NCBI RefSeq assembly: GCF_003432485.1 | Contig: NZ_QVNQ01000009.1 | Span: forward strand, 124,001-188,000 | DNA from: Actinomadura spongiicola | Lineage (GTDB): Bacteria > Actinomycetota > Actinomycetes > Streptosporangiales > Streptosporangiaceae | DNA: 64,000 bases | Reading direction: 5' to 3' | Part shown: positions 16,947 through 25,351 of the stretch, one piece after another | How positions within the stretch are numbered: the stretch's first letter is position 1 | Layout: each line of letters begins with the position of its first letter | Translations under genes and position numbers: made by a program | The notes under the pieces: generated by a model | Seen by the model: only the letters and a program-made list of their open reading frames with translations | What the model was told of the DNA's origin: nothing | Database searches by the model: none

Positions 16947-17408
16947 TCACGGCTCGGGACGGTCGACCTGACCGCGCCACCCCCCGGTCTGCACCCCGCG
17001 GGACTCGATGAACGTCTTGAAGCGCTGCAGGTCGCCCTTGACGCGACGGGTCAGCGCCCCGAGCCGGTCACCGGCCTTCTCCACGACGCCGTCCGGAGCG
17101 AAGTCCAACTGCGCGGTGACGCGGGTCGTGGTCTCGTCCAGCCGGTGGAAGGTCACCACACCGGCGTGCGCGGAACCGTCCACGGACTTCCAGGCGACGC
17201 GCTCGTCGGGAAGCTGCTCGGTGATCCGCGCGTCGAACTCGCGGGTGACACCGGCGATCCGCGTCCGCCAGCGGACCGTGGTGTCGTCGACCTGCCGGAC
17301 CTCCTCGACGCCCTCCATGAACTGCGGAAACGTCTCGAACTGTGTCCACTGGTCGTAGGCGGTGCGGATCGGGACGCTGACGTCGACCGACTCGATGATC
17401 GTGCTCAC
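16947..17408 (-). CDS. SRPBCC (START-like) polyketide-cyclase/dehydrase family protein
   Basis: A 153-residue protein beginning STIIESVDVSVPIRTAYDQWTQFETFPQFMEGV, the standard start of the SRPBCC fold with a hydrophobic cavity. Later FHRLDETTTRVTAQLDF and the ERxxGxxxRRVxxDLxRFKxFIE-like helix fit the YndB/CoxG-like stress group. The frame is open to 17540, but GTG at 17408 has a strong ribosome site (GGAGGGGGAGCC) and starts at the domain. Ligand unknown. It is divergent from the SigB-family sigma gene and has a sigma-B-like promoter upstream. Confidence 0.82.
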   Translation of the reverse strand: MSTIIESVDVSVPIRTAYDQWTQFETFPQFMEGVEEVRQVDDTTVRWRTRIAGVTREFDARITEQLPDERVAWKSVDGSAHAGVVTFHRLDETTTRVTAQLDFAPDGVVEKAGDRLGALTRRVKGDLQRFKTFIESRGVQTGGWRGQVDRPEP

Positions 17409-17436
17409 GGCTCCCCCTCCCGGGTCACCGTCTCCG

Positions 17437-17461
17437 GTACCCGCGACGGCGCCCGTTATCC
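17437..17461 (-). promoter_or_regulatory. Candidate SigB/SigF-type promoter for the SRPBCC gene
   Basis: On the minus strand, GGAT (17458-17461), a 15-bp spacer and GGGTAC (17437-17442) match the actinomycete sigma-B consensus GNNT-N14-16-GGGTA(C/T). It lies about 29 bp upstream of the GTG start. The -35 element carries little information, so support rests on the -10 match and the adjacent sigma gene. Confidence 0.45.
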
Positions 17462-17504
17462 CGGCGCCCCGCCCCGCCCGCGGCCGAACGGCGCTCGAAC
17501 CGCC

Positions 17505-17529
17505 GTGTGACGTGCCGATCGACGGGTAG
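17505..17529 (+). promoter_or_regulatory. Candidate autoregulated promoter of the sigma gene
   Basis: GTGT (17505-17508), a 15-bp spacer and GGGTAG (17524-17529) differ from the sigma-B consensus only in the last -10 base. It is about 66 bp upstream of the sigma factor ATG. Autoregulation is common in this family, but the match is weak. Confidence 0.35.
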
Positions 17530-17595
17530 AGGGTCTGCACCGAGCGATCGCCCCCCGTCCCGACGGCCGCTCACCGAAGGGAGACGACCCGCACC

Positions 17596-18384
17596 ATGAC
17601 GCCGGCTCAGTCCACCACCCGGTTCGACGACGGACAGACCGAGACACTGCTCGCGGAGATGAACCGGCTCGCACAGGACGATCCCCGGCGGGAGCGGCTC
17701 AGGGCCCGCATCGTCGACCTCCACACCCCGCTCGTCCGCGGGGTCGCGCGCCGGTACGCCGGCCGCGGCGAACCGATCGACGACCTCCAGCAGGTCGCCT
17801 ACCTCGGCCTGGTCAAGGCCATCAACCGGTTCGACCCCGGCATCGGCGACCGGTTCGTCACCTACGCCTACCCGGTCGTGACCGGGGAGGTGAAGCGGCA
17901 CTTCCGCGACAAGACCTGGGGGTTGCGGGTGTCGCGCCGCATCCAGGAGATGCGACCGGTGCTGCAGCGCACCGTGCAGGAGTTCACCCGCGAGCGGGGA
18001 CGTTCCCCCACGACGGCGGAGATCTCCTCGCTCATGGGCATCACCGAGGAGGAGACGGTCGAGGTCATCGTCGCCTGCGACGCCTACCGGCCGCTGTCGC
18101 TGGAGGCCCCGGCGGACGGGTCGCCGAGCGGCGAGACCGGCACGATCGGCGAGTACCTCGGGTCGGACGACCCGGCCCTGGACGCCTTCATCGACGGTCA
18201 CGCGCTCGGCCCGCTGATCGCCGACCTGCCCGAACGCGAACGGACGATCCTGCTGCTGCGGTTCTTCGGCAACAAGACCCAGACGCAGATCGCCGAGCAG
18301 ATCGGCCTGTCCCAGATGCACGTCTCGCGGCTGCTCCGCGCGACGCTCGACAGGCTCCGCGCCGGGCTGCTGACCGAACGGTGA
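17596..18384 (+). CDS. RNA polymerase sigma factor, SigB/SigF/SigG family
   Basis: A 262-residue group 3 sigma factor. Region 2 includes PLVRGVARRYAGRGEPIDDLQQVAYLGLVKAINRFDP and FVTYAYPVVTGEVKRHFRD. Region 3 includes RGRSPTTAEISSLMGITEEE. Region 4 is LPERERTILLLRFFGNKTQTQIAEQIGLSQMHVSRLLR. This pattern defines the stress/sporulation SigB/F/G class. No anti-sigma or anti-anti-sigma gene is adjacent, which is unusual for a directly partner-controlled member. GAAGGGAG upstream supports the start. Likely targets include the divergent SRPBCC gene. Confidence 0.92.
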   Translation: MTPAQSTTRFDDGQTETLLAEMNRLAQDDPRRERLRARIVDLHTPLVRGVARRYAGRGEPIDDLQQVAYLGLVKAINRFDPGIGDRFVTYAYPVVTGEVKRHFRDKTWGLRVSRRIQEMRPVLQRTVQEFTRERGRSPTTAEISSLMGITEEETVEVIVACDAYRPLSLEAPADGSPSGETGTIGEYLGSDDPALDAFIDGHALGPLIADLPERERTILLLRFFGNKTQTQIAEQIGLSQMHVSRLLRATLDRLRAGLLTER

Positions 18385-18388
18385 CCCG

Positions 18389-19906
18389 TCAGTCCATCTC
18401 CACCCAGCCGTAGGTGCGTTCCACGGCCTTCTTCCAATTCGCGTAGCCGTCCCGCCGCTGCTCCTCGGTCCAGGTGGGCTCCCAGCGCCGGTCCTCATTC
18501 CAGTTCCGCCGGAGCTCGTCGGTGGTGCTCCAGAACCCGACGGCGAGTCCGGCGGCGTAGGCTGCGCCCAGCGCGGTGGTCTCGGCGACCACCGGACGGG
18601 ACACCGGCACCCCGAGGATGTCGGCCTGCAACTGCATGCACAGCTCGTTGGCGGTGACGCCGCCGTCGACCTTGAGGACGTCCAGGTCGACTCCGGAGTC
18701 GGCGCGCATCGCCTCCACCACGTCGCGCGACTGGTAGCAGATCGACTCCAGGGTGGCGCGGGCCAGGTGCGCGTTCGTGTTGAACCGTGACAGGCCGACG
18801 ATCGCGCCGCGGGCGTCCGACCGCCAGTAGGGCGCGAACAGGCCGGAGAAGGCGGGCACGAAGTAGACCCCGCCGTTGTCGTCGACCTGCCGGGCCAGCG
18901 ACTCGCTCTGCGCGGCGCCGGAGATGATGCCGAGCTGGTCCCGCAGCCACTGCACCGCCGACCCCGTCACCGCGATCGACCCCTCCAGCGCGTACACCGG
19001 CGGCCGGTCCCCGAACCGGTAGCAGACGGTGGTGAGCATCCCCGCCTTCGACCGGACGAGTTCCTCCCCGGTGTTGAGGAGGAGGAAGTTGCCGGTGCCG
19101 TAGGTGTTCTTGGCCTCGCCGGGGGCGAAGCACACCTGCCCGACCGTCGCGGCCTGCTGGTCGCCGAGGATCCCGGTCAGCGGCACCTCGCCCCCCATCG
19201 GGCCGCCGCGGGCGGTCACGCCGTACGGCTCGGGCGCCGAGGACGGCTCGATCCTCGGCAGCATCGAACGCGGGACGCCGAAGAACGACAGCAGTTCGTC
19301 GTCCCAGTCGAGGGTCTCCAGATCCATCAGCATGGTGCGGCTGGCGTTGGTGGGGTCGGTGACGTGGACGCCGCCGTCGGCGCCGCCGGTCAGATTCCAC
19401 AGCACCCAGGTGTCGATGTTGCCGAAGACGGCGTCGCCGGCCTCGGCCGCCTCGCGCACGCCGTCGACGTTGTCGAGAATCCATTGGATCTTGCCGCCGG
19501 AGAAGTACGTCGCCGGGGGAAGGCCGGCCTTGCGGCGGATGACGTCGCCGCGGCCGTCGCGTTCCAGGGCCGCGGCGACACGGTCGGTACGGGTGTCCTG
19601 CCACACGATCGCGTTGTAGTACGGGCGGCCGGTACGGCGGTTCCACACCACCGTCGTCTCACGCTGGTTCGTGATCCCGAACGCGGCCAGGTCCGTGTGG
19701 GACAGGCTCGCCTTGTTCAGCGTGGACTCGATGACGGAGCGGGTGCGCTCCCAGATCTCGGTGGGGTTGTGCTCCACCCAGCCCGCACGCGGCAGGATCT
19801 GCTCGTGTTCGAGCTGGTGCCGCGCCACCTCGTCGCCACCGTGATCGAAGATCATGAAGCGGGTGCTGGTGGTGCCCTGGTCGAGCGCTCCGACGAAGTC
19901 GGCCAT
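18389..19906 (-). CDS. glpK: Glycerol kinase
   Basis: A 505-residue FGGY kinase that phosphorylates glycerol to sn-glycerol 3-phosphate with ATP. It starts [19 protein letters not shown] (phosphate loop) and includes [44 protein letters not shown] and [21 protein letters not shown]. Full length for the family. The downstream member of a glpF-glpK pair, 33 bp after glpF, its stop is 4 bp from the convergent sigma gene stop. No glycerol-3-phosphate dehydrogenase is adjacent. Confidence 0.95.
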   Translation of the reverse strand: MADFVGALDQGTTSTRFMIFDHGGDEVARHQLEHEQILPRAGWVEHNPTEIWERTRSVIESTLNKASLSHTDLAAFGITNQRETTVVWNRRTGRPYYNAIVWQDTRTDRVAAALERDGRGDVIRRKAGLPPATYFSGGKIQWILDNVDGVREAAEAGDAVFGNIDTWVLWNLTGGADGGVHVTDPTNASRTMLMDLETLDWDDELLSFFGVPRSMLPRIEPSSAPEPYGVTARGGPMGGEVPLTGILGDQQAATVGQVCFAPGEAKNTYGTGNFLLLNTGEELVRSKAGMLTTVCYRFGDRPPVYALEGSIAVTGSAVQWLRDQLGIISGAAQSESLARQVDDNGGVYFVPAFSGLFAPYWRSDARGAIVGLSRFNTNAHLARATLESICYQSRDVVEAMRADSGVDLDVLKVDGGVTANELCMQLQADILGVPVSRPVVAETTALGAAYAAGLAVGFWSTTDELRRNWNEDRRWEPTWTEEQRRDGYANWKKAVERTYGWVEMD

Positions 19907-19939
19907 GGCCTTCCTTTCTCAGGCGACGTCCTCCCTCAC

Positions 19940-20788
19940 TCAGGGGACGTCGTACTCCGGTTTGGGCTCGGTCGGCACGGTCCCCTCCTCCTCACCGGGG
20001 AGGTTGCGCCCGATGAGGAGGATGTAAAGCCCGGCGCCGACCACGGCGCCGATCAGGGGCCCCACGATCGGGACCCAGAAATACAGCTCCCCGTACTGAT
20101 CTCGCCAGACGTCCGACCCGTAGCCGGTGAGGAACTGGGCGATGCGCGGGCCGAGGTCGCGGGCGGGGTTGATCGCGTACCCGGCGGCGGCGCCGAACGC
20201 CATCCCGATCGCCACCACGACGAGCCCGATGATGAGCGGCGCCAGGTTCGCCAGCGGCGGCGCGTTGCGCAGGTCCGTGAGGGCGAGGACGAGGAACAGC
20301 AGGATCGCGGTGCCGATGACCTGGTCGCGGAACGCGCCCCACGTCTCGATCGGCAGCGTCCCGTTGCCGGGCAGGGTGGAGAAGACGATGTGCGACTTCT
20401 TCGTCAGGCCCGGGTCGAACCTCTGCAGGATCTCTGAGTAGTTCCACCGGACGATCAGCGCCGCGACCAGCGCGCCGAGTATCTGGGCGAACCAGAACGG
20501 CAGCACCTTGCGCCAGGGGAAGCCCTTGAAGACGGCGAGGGCGAGGGTGACGGCCGGGTTGATGTGCCCGCCGCTGATGCGCGCCGAGACGTACACGCCG
20601 AGGGTCACCCCGATGCCCCACGCCCACGCGATGCTGTCGTGGTCGCCGAGGCTCTGCGGGTCGCCGAGCCCGCTGCCCGCGACCACCTGCGCGACGACGC
20701 CGACACCGAACAGGATCAGGATCATCGTGCCGGCGAACTCCGCCAGCATCTCCCTGACCAGCCCGGGGACGGTCGGACCTCGCGTCAT
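19940..20788 (-). CDS. glpF: MIP-family glycerol facilitator / aquaglyceroporin
   Basis: A 282-residue six-helix channel of the cytoplasmic membrane for passive glycerol uptake. Both half-helix motifs are present, HINPAVTLAL and YAINPARDLGPR. The arginine of the selectivity filter follows the second NPA, and the Asp after it is the glycerol-facilitator variant. The frame stays open far upstream, but the ATG at 20788 has GAGGAGG 5 bp before it and begins at the natural N-terminus. The C-terminal tail is Glu/Pro-rich. It pairs with glpK. Confidence 0.93.
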   Translation of the reverse strand: MTRGPTVPGLVREMLAEFAGTMILILFGVGVVAQVVAGSGLGDPQSLGDHDSIAWAWGIGVTLGVYVSARISGGHINPAVTLALAVFKGFPWRKVLPFWFAQILGALVAALIVRWNYSEILQRFDPGLTKKSHIVFSTLPGNGTLPIETWGAFRDQVIGTAILLFLVLALTDLRNAPPLANLAPLIIGLVVVAIGMAFGAAAGYAINPARDLGPRIAQFLTGYGSDVWRDQYGELYFWVPIVGPLIGAVVGAGLYILLIGRNLPGEEEGTVPTEPKPEYDVP

Positions 20789-20865
20789 CGCTCCTCCTCG
20801 GACACCGGGAGATGATCGTGTCCGGCATCGTTCCCAGGTGCGGTCCGGCAAACCGGCCGACGCGG

Positions 20866-22572
20866 TCAGTGGCCCCGGAACGCCTCTTCCAGCCACCAGG
20901 CGGGCCGGCCGCGCGTGACCTTGGCGTCCACGACCATCGGCCGGTCGCGTGGACCCGCGAGCCAGGCCGCCACCGCGTCGAGGTCCTCGGGGCGCCGGAC
21001 GGTCACCGCGTCGCAGCCGTAGCCGCGTCCGATCGCGGCGAGGTCGGTGGGCGGGAACGTCACCGTCCTCAGCGGATGCCCGCCGGGGCCGAAGTGATGG
21101 ACCTCGGCGCCGTACGCCTCGTCGTCGTAGACGACCACGAGGAGGTCGAGCCTCTGCCGCACGGCCGTCTCCAGTTCCACGGCGGCCATCAGCGCGCCGC
21201 CGTCGCCGAGCGCCGCGACCGTCAGCCGGTCGGGACGCGCCACGGCGGCGCCGATGGCGGTGGCGAGGCCGAGCCCGACCGCCTGGAACGCCTGCGTGAA
21301 CACGAGCCCGTCGGCGTCGGGGACGTCCAGGAACATCGCCGGGTAGCCCATGAAGTTCCCCGAGTCGACGGCGACGGTGCGGTCGCGGGGCAGCATCCGG
21401 TCCAGGGCGATCGACAGGGTGCGAGGGTCGATGCGCGGACCGTCCCCGCCGCCGTCCTCGCCGCCGTGTTGGGAGTCTTCGACGTAGGGGACGTCCTGCC
21501 AGCGTCCCTCGCGGGCGAGCCGCTCCGCGACCTCGGGCGTGCGGTACCCGGACGCGGAGTGCCCGCGCCGGTCCAGCTCCGCGTCCACGGCCCGCGCCGT
21601 CTCGGCGGCGTCCCCGATCAGGCCGAGGTCGACGGGACGGTGCGCGCCGAGCGCCCGCGCGTCCACGTCGACCTGCACGACCGTCGTGTCCGCGCCGACG
21701 AGGGCGCCGTGCCGGGTCGTCCACATGTTCAGCGAGCAGCCCCAGCCGACGATCAGGTCGGCGCCCCGGATCAGGTCGGCGGCGGCCGGGGTGGCGAAGC
21801 CGCCGCTGACGTCCAGGCCGAACGGGTCCCCCACGAACAGGCCGCGTGCGACGGCGGACGTCGCGTTCAGCGCCCCGCAGCGCCGGGCCAGGTCCGCGAG
21901 CGGCTCCCCGGCGCCGGACAGCCGCGCGCCCCGGCCCGCGATGAACACCGGCCGCCGCGCGTCCTCCAGCACGTCGGCCAGCCGGACGATCGCGGTGCGC
22001 GGCGGCACGGGCAGCGGCGGCACCGGGGACGGGTCCTGGCGTCGCTCGCTACGGGGCGCGGGACGCGGGCCCGCCGGGTCCGGGTACTCGGCGTCCTGGA
22101 TGTCCAGCGGCAGTCCGAGCAGGACGGTGCGGCGCTCGGCGACCGCGGTGCGGCAGGCGCGGGCCACGTCGGCGAGCGCGGTCCCCGGCGAGTGGACCCG
22201 CTCGGGGACGGCGCCGACCGCCGCGGCCAGGGCGGCCTGGTCGACCCGGAAGTTGGAGCGGACCGCGGAGGCGGCGACCTCACCGGCCACGACCAGCAGC
22301 GGGGTGCGACTCTTGGCGGCCTCGGCGATGCCGGTGACGGCGTTGGTGAGGCCGGGGCCCTGATGCACCGACACCACCCCGAGGCCGCCGCTGACCCGCG
22401 CGTACGCGTCGGCCATCGTGGCGGCGCCGCCCTCGTGCCGGGCGGCCACGAACCGCGCCCCGTTCGCGATCAGCGCGTTGGTGACGTGGAAGTTGCCGCT
22501 GCCGACCACCCCGAAGACGGTGTCGGCGCCGAGCCGCGCGAGGTGCCGCCCCACCGCCTCCGCGACCTTCAT
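20866..22572 (-). CDS. Thiamine-diphosphate-dependent enzyme, acetolactate-synthase-like
   Basis: A 568-residue enzyme with the three-domain IlvB/POX layout. The N-terminal pyrimidine-binding domain has the catalytic glutamate in AARHEGGAATMADAYARVSG. A central Rossmann domain follows (FIAGRGARLSGAG, WGCSLNMWTTRHG). The C-terminal diphosphate-binding domain has LGDGGALMAAVELETAVRQR. The motif normally ending in NN reads VYDDEAYG here, which could alter metal binding. The start overlaps the stop of the cyclase gene (ATGA), so the two are co-translated. The substrate is unknown; a role in biosynthetic acetolactate synthesis seems unlikely because no small subunit is nearby. Confidence 0.85.
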   Translation of the reverse strand: MKVAEAVGRHLARLGADTVFGVVGSGNFHVTNALIANGARFVAARHEGGAATMADAYARVSGGLGVVSVHQGPGLTNAVTGIAEAAKSRTPLLVVAGEVAASAVRSNFRVDQAALAAAVGAVPERVHSPGTALADVARACRTAVAERRTVLLGLPLDIQDAEYPDPAGPRPAPRSERRQDPSPVPPLPVPPRTAIVRLADVLEDARRPVFIAGRGARLSGAGEPLADLARRCGALNATSAVARGLFVGDPFGLDVSGGFATPAAADLIRGADLIVGWGCSLNMWTTRHGALVGADTTVVQVDVDARALGAHRPVDLGLIGDAAETARAVDAELDRRGHSASGYRTPEVAERLAREGRWQDVPYVEDSQHGGEDGGGDGPRIDPRTLSIALDRMLPRDRTVAVDSGNFMGYPAMFLDVPDADGLVFTQAFQAVGLGLATAIGAAVARPDRLTVAALGDGGALMAAVELETAVRQRLDLLVVVYDDEAYGAEVHHFGPGGHPLRTVTFPPTDLAAIGRGYGCDAVTVRRPEDLDAVAAWLAGPRDRPMVVDAKVTRGRPAWWLEEAFRGH

Positions 22573-23342
22573 CGTTCGACCAGTGCCAGTACTCGGGCGG
22601 GACTGCCCGAGCCGCCGACGATGGGCAGCGGCGACGCCAGCAGCACGGCGCCGCGGGCGGGCAGCCGGTCGAGGTTCCGCAGCTGGGTGAGCCCGTACTT
22701 GCCCGCGCCGAGGAAGTAGGAGTGACAGGGGAACGGCGGTTCGAACCCGTGCGCGGCGCCCGCGTCGGTGCCGACGGTCTCCACGCCGAGGCCGACGAGT
22801 CGCGTCTCCTCGGCGAGCCAGCGGGCGCACTCGGGCGAGATGCCGGGCGTGTGGGGGCCGGTGTCGTCGGCGTTGAGGAAGGCGTCCTGGTCACCGGCGC
22901 GGGCGTCCCAGCCCGTCCGGTACAGCAGCCAGCCGCCGTCCGGGAGCGGACCGTGCTCGGCCTCCCAGTCGCGGACGTGCTCGATCTCCAGCAGGAAGTC
23001 GGGGTCGGTCGCGGCGCGGGCGGAGGCGTCCAGCACGACGGCGGGGGCGACGAGCCGTCCGGGCGGGACCTGGGCGACGTCCTCGCCGTCCCGGCCGGTG
23101 ACCCAGTGCACGGGCGCGTCGAAATGGGTGCCGACATGCTCACCCGCCTCGAAGTCGTTCCAGTACCAGGCGGGACCACGGTCGTCGTACCGGCTGATCT
23201 CCCTGAGCCGGAACGGCGTCGTGTTCGCGAACGGCTCCGGCAGCTTCAGGATCGGGGTGCGCTCCGACAGGGGCGCGGTCAGGTCGACGACCTCGACCCC
23301 GCCGTCGCGGACGGCGCTGAGCAACTGGGCGAGCACGGACAT
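22569..23342 (-). CDS. Cyclase family protein (kynurenine-formamidase-like metal hydrolase)
   Basis: A 257-residue cytosolic protein of the cyclase/KynB family. The metal-binding motif HVGTHFDAPVHW (HxGTHxDxPxH) is intact, and VDLTAPLSERTPI and PCHSYFLGAGKYGLTQL match the family. Members hydrolyse N-formylkynurenine, isatin or related amides and lactones. The only partner is the TPP enzyme downstream, overlapping by 4 bp, and no tryptophan catabolic genes are adjacent. The two likely act in a short unknown catabolic route. Start ATG at 23342 with GGAGGAAC. Confidence 0.85.
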   Translation of the reverse strand: MSVLAQLLSAVRDGGVEVVDLTAPLSERTPILKLPEPFANTTPFRLREISRYDDRGPAWYWNDFEAGEHVGTHFDAPVHWVTGRDGEDVAQVPPGRLVAPAVVLDASARAATDPDFLLEIEHVRDWEAEHGPLPDGGWLLYRTGWDARAGDQDAFLNADDTGPHTPGISPECARWLAEETRLVGLGVETVGTDAGAAHGFEPPFPCHSYFLGAGKYGLTQLRNLDRLPARGAVLLASPLPIVGGSGSPARVLALVER

Positions 23343-23528
23343 CGTTCCTCCGGCGGCGCGAGCGGCTGAGAGTCACGGGAGCCACCCGAACGTACCGCAG
23401 ATGTGCCTGTTCGAAGTGTCACCCGACGCAGGCCTGCCCCGGTCGCTCACCCTCATGTCACGGACGCCGCCGTGTCGGTCACTCGCTCCCCCAACCAGCC
23501 GTTACGCGGAACAAACCGGACGCGGCAC

Positions 23529-23548
23529 AGGTTAGGCTTGCCTAAGTA
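23529..23548. promoter_or_regulatory. Iron box (IdeR/DmdR-type operator)
   Basis: TTAGGC-TT-GCCTAA at 23532-23545 is a perfect 6+6 inverted repeat and matches the core of the actinobacterial iron box (TTAGGTTAGGCTAACCTAA type). It is 29 bp upstream of a siderophore-interacting protein gene, so iron-dependent repression of that gene is expected. Confidence 0.85.
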
Positions 23549-23573
23549 CTGATCGGAATCCTCGGAGGGTTGG

Positions 23574-24419
23574 ATGGCGACGGAACCGGCGCGCAAGGGA
23601 CGCGGGCTGCACAGGGGGACGGTGCTGCGGACCGCGCGCATCACCCCGCACATGATCCGCGTGGTGATCGGGGGTGCGGGACTCGCCGGGTTCGGCGCGG
23701 GAGAGTTCACCGACCACTACGTCAAACTGCTGTTCCCGCAGACCGGCGTCACCTATCCCGAGCCGTTCGACATGGAGGTGATCCGCGCGGAGCTGCCACG
23801 GGACCAGTGGCCGGTCACCCGGACCTACACCGTCCGCGCGTGGGATTCCGAGGCCGTCGAGCTCACCATCGACTTCGTCCACCACGGCGAGAAGGGCCTG
23901 GCGGGCCCGTGGGCGGCGCGGGCGCGGCCCGGCGACGAGATCTACTTCATGGGACCGGGCGGCGGCTACGCGCCCCGCGCCGACGCCGGCTGGCATCTGC
24001 TCGTCGGCGACGAGAGCGCGCTCCCGGCGATCGGCGCCTCGCTCGAGCGGATCCCCCGCGACGCCCAGGCCCGCGTCTTCGTCGAGGTCGCCGGTCCCGA
24101 GGAGGAGCAGGACCTGCCGACGCCGTGCGACGCGGAGATCGTGTGGCTGCACCGCAACGGCGGCGCGATCGGCGACCTGCTGGTCGAGGCCGTCCAGAAC
24201 ATGAAGTTCCCCGACGACGACGTGCACGCCTTCGTCCACGGCGAGGCCAACTTCGTCAAGGCGCTGCGGCGGCACCTGCGGGTCGAGCGGGGCCTACCGA
24301 TGGAGCGGCTGTCCATATCCGGGTACTGGCGGGTCGGCCGGGACGAGGACGGCTGGCAGTCCGGCAAGCGCGACTGGAACCGCCAGGTCGAGGAGGAAGA
24401 GGCGCGGGCCCTGGCCTGA
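23574..24419 (+). CDS. Siderophore-interacting protein (FAD-dependent ferric-siderophore reductase)
   Basis: A 281-residue cytosolic reductase of the SIP/ViuB family that releases iron from imported ferric siderophores. The FAD-binding part has RTYTVRAWDSEAVELTIDFVHHGEKGLAGPWAARARPGDE. The C-terminal half has LLVGDESALPAIGASLERI and VHAFVHGEANFVKALRRHL, ending with the family's ISGYWRVGRDEDGW. The start has GGAGGG upstream. A strong iron box just before it indicates repression in iron excess. No siderophore biosynthesis or uptake genes are next to it. Confidence 0.94.
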   Translation: MATEPARKGRGLHRGTVLRTARITPHMIRVVIGGAGLAGFGAGEFTDHYVKLLFPQTGVTYPEPFDMEVIRAELPRDQWPVTRTYTVRAWDSEAVELTIDFVHHGEKGLAGPWAARARPGDEIYFMGPGGGYAPRADAGWHLLVGDESALPAIGASLERIPRDAQARVFVEVAGPEEEQDLPTPCDAEIVWLHRNGGAIGDLLVEAVQNMKFPDDDVHAFVHGEANFVKALRRHLRVERGLPMERLSISGYWRVGRDEDGWQSGKRDWNRQVEEEEARALA

Positions 24420-24420
24420 C

Positions 24421-24453
24421 CCGCCGCCCCGCCGCCCCGCCGCCGCACCGCCG
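24421..24453. repeat. Short GC-only CCGCC-rich tract
   Basis: A run made almost only of CCGCC/CCCCG units sits just after the siderophore-interacting protein stop. It may be low-complexity spacer or part of a GC-rich terminator; no T-run follows. Confidence 0.4.
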
Positions 24454-24515
24454 TCACCCCGCCCGCCGTTCGTGTTCGCGCGACTACCAAGGGTGATCAA
24501 GGGTAGCTAGCCGGT

Positions 24516-25349
24516 GTGAAGGAGAAACTTGGAGATGCCGGACGCAAGGGCCGGCTGCTGATCATCGGCGGGGCGGAGAACCGGACCTGCGGGGCCGGGG
24601 CACTGGAGACCTTCGTCGAACTGGCGGGCGGCGAGGACGCCCGCATCGTCGTCGTGACCACGGCGACCGAGGTCCCCGACGAGGTCGCCGACGCGTACAC
24701 GGCCGTGTTCGGACGGCTCGGCGTGACCTCGGTGCGGGAACTGCGGCTGCTCGGCCGGGCCGCGGCCGACGACCCGGCGACGCTGCGGGCGCTGGAGGCG
24801 GCGAGCGGGGTGCTGTTCAGCGGCGGCGACCAGTCGCGGCTGCGCACCCTGGTGGGGTCCAACACCAACGAGCTGCTGAAGCGGCGGCTCCACCAGGATG
24901 GCCTGGTCATCGCCGGGACCAGCGCGGGCGCCACGGCCCTCGGCCACTGGATGATCCTCGGCGGGCGGGGGCACGAGGTGGCCGCGTCCACCGTGCGGGT
25001 GGGCCCGGGCCTCGGGCTGCTGGACAACGTGCTGATCGACATGCACTTCAACGAGCGTGGCCGGCTGCCGAGGCTGATGAGCGGCATCGCGCTCGACACC
25101 AGGCTCCTCGGCGTCGGCATCGACGAGGACACCGCGATCGTGGTCGGCGACGGCCGGTTCGAGGTCGTCGGCACGGGCGTGGTCACGGTCGTGGACGCCG
25201 AGCAGTCCACGGTCGCCTACGCCGCCTCCGACGACGAGCCGATGGCGATGCTGGACGTGTCGCTGCACCTGCTGCCCGCCGGCTGCGCGTTCCAGATGAA
25301 CGACCGGCTCCCGGCGATCGGGAACATGCGCGGCCCGGAGGAGGGGTAG
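24516..25349 (+). CDS. cphB: Cyanophycinase
   Basis: A 277-residue serine peptidase (family S51) that cleaves cyanophycin, the Asp-Arg storage polymer, into beta-Asp-Arg dipeptides. The start RLLIIGGAENR, the SGGDQSRL loop, the nucleophile serine at about residue 136 in GTSAGATALGHWMI, and DNVLIDMHFNERGRLPRLMS are family hallmarks. The start is GTG. It precedes cphA by 2 bp, so breakdown and synthesis enzymes are made from one transcript. No signal peptide, so it acts inside the cell. Confidence 0.93.
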   Translation: MKEKLGDAGRKGRLLIIGGAENRTCGAGALETFVELAGGEDARIVVVTTATEVPDEVADAYTAVFGRLGVTSVRELRLLGRAAADDPATLRALEAASGVLFSGGDQSRLRTLVGSNTNELLKRRLHQDGLVIAGTSAGATALGHWMILGGRGHEVAASTVRVGPGLGLLDNVLIDMHFNERGRLPRLMSGIALDTRLLGVGIDEDTAIVVGDGRFEVVGTGVVTVVDAEQSTVAYAASDDEPMAMLDVSLHLLPAGCAFQMNDRLPAIGNMRGPEEG

Positions 25350-25351
25350 CG

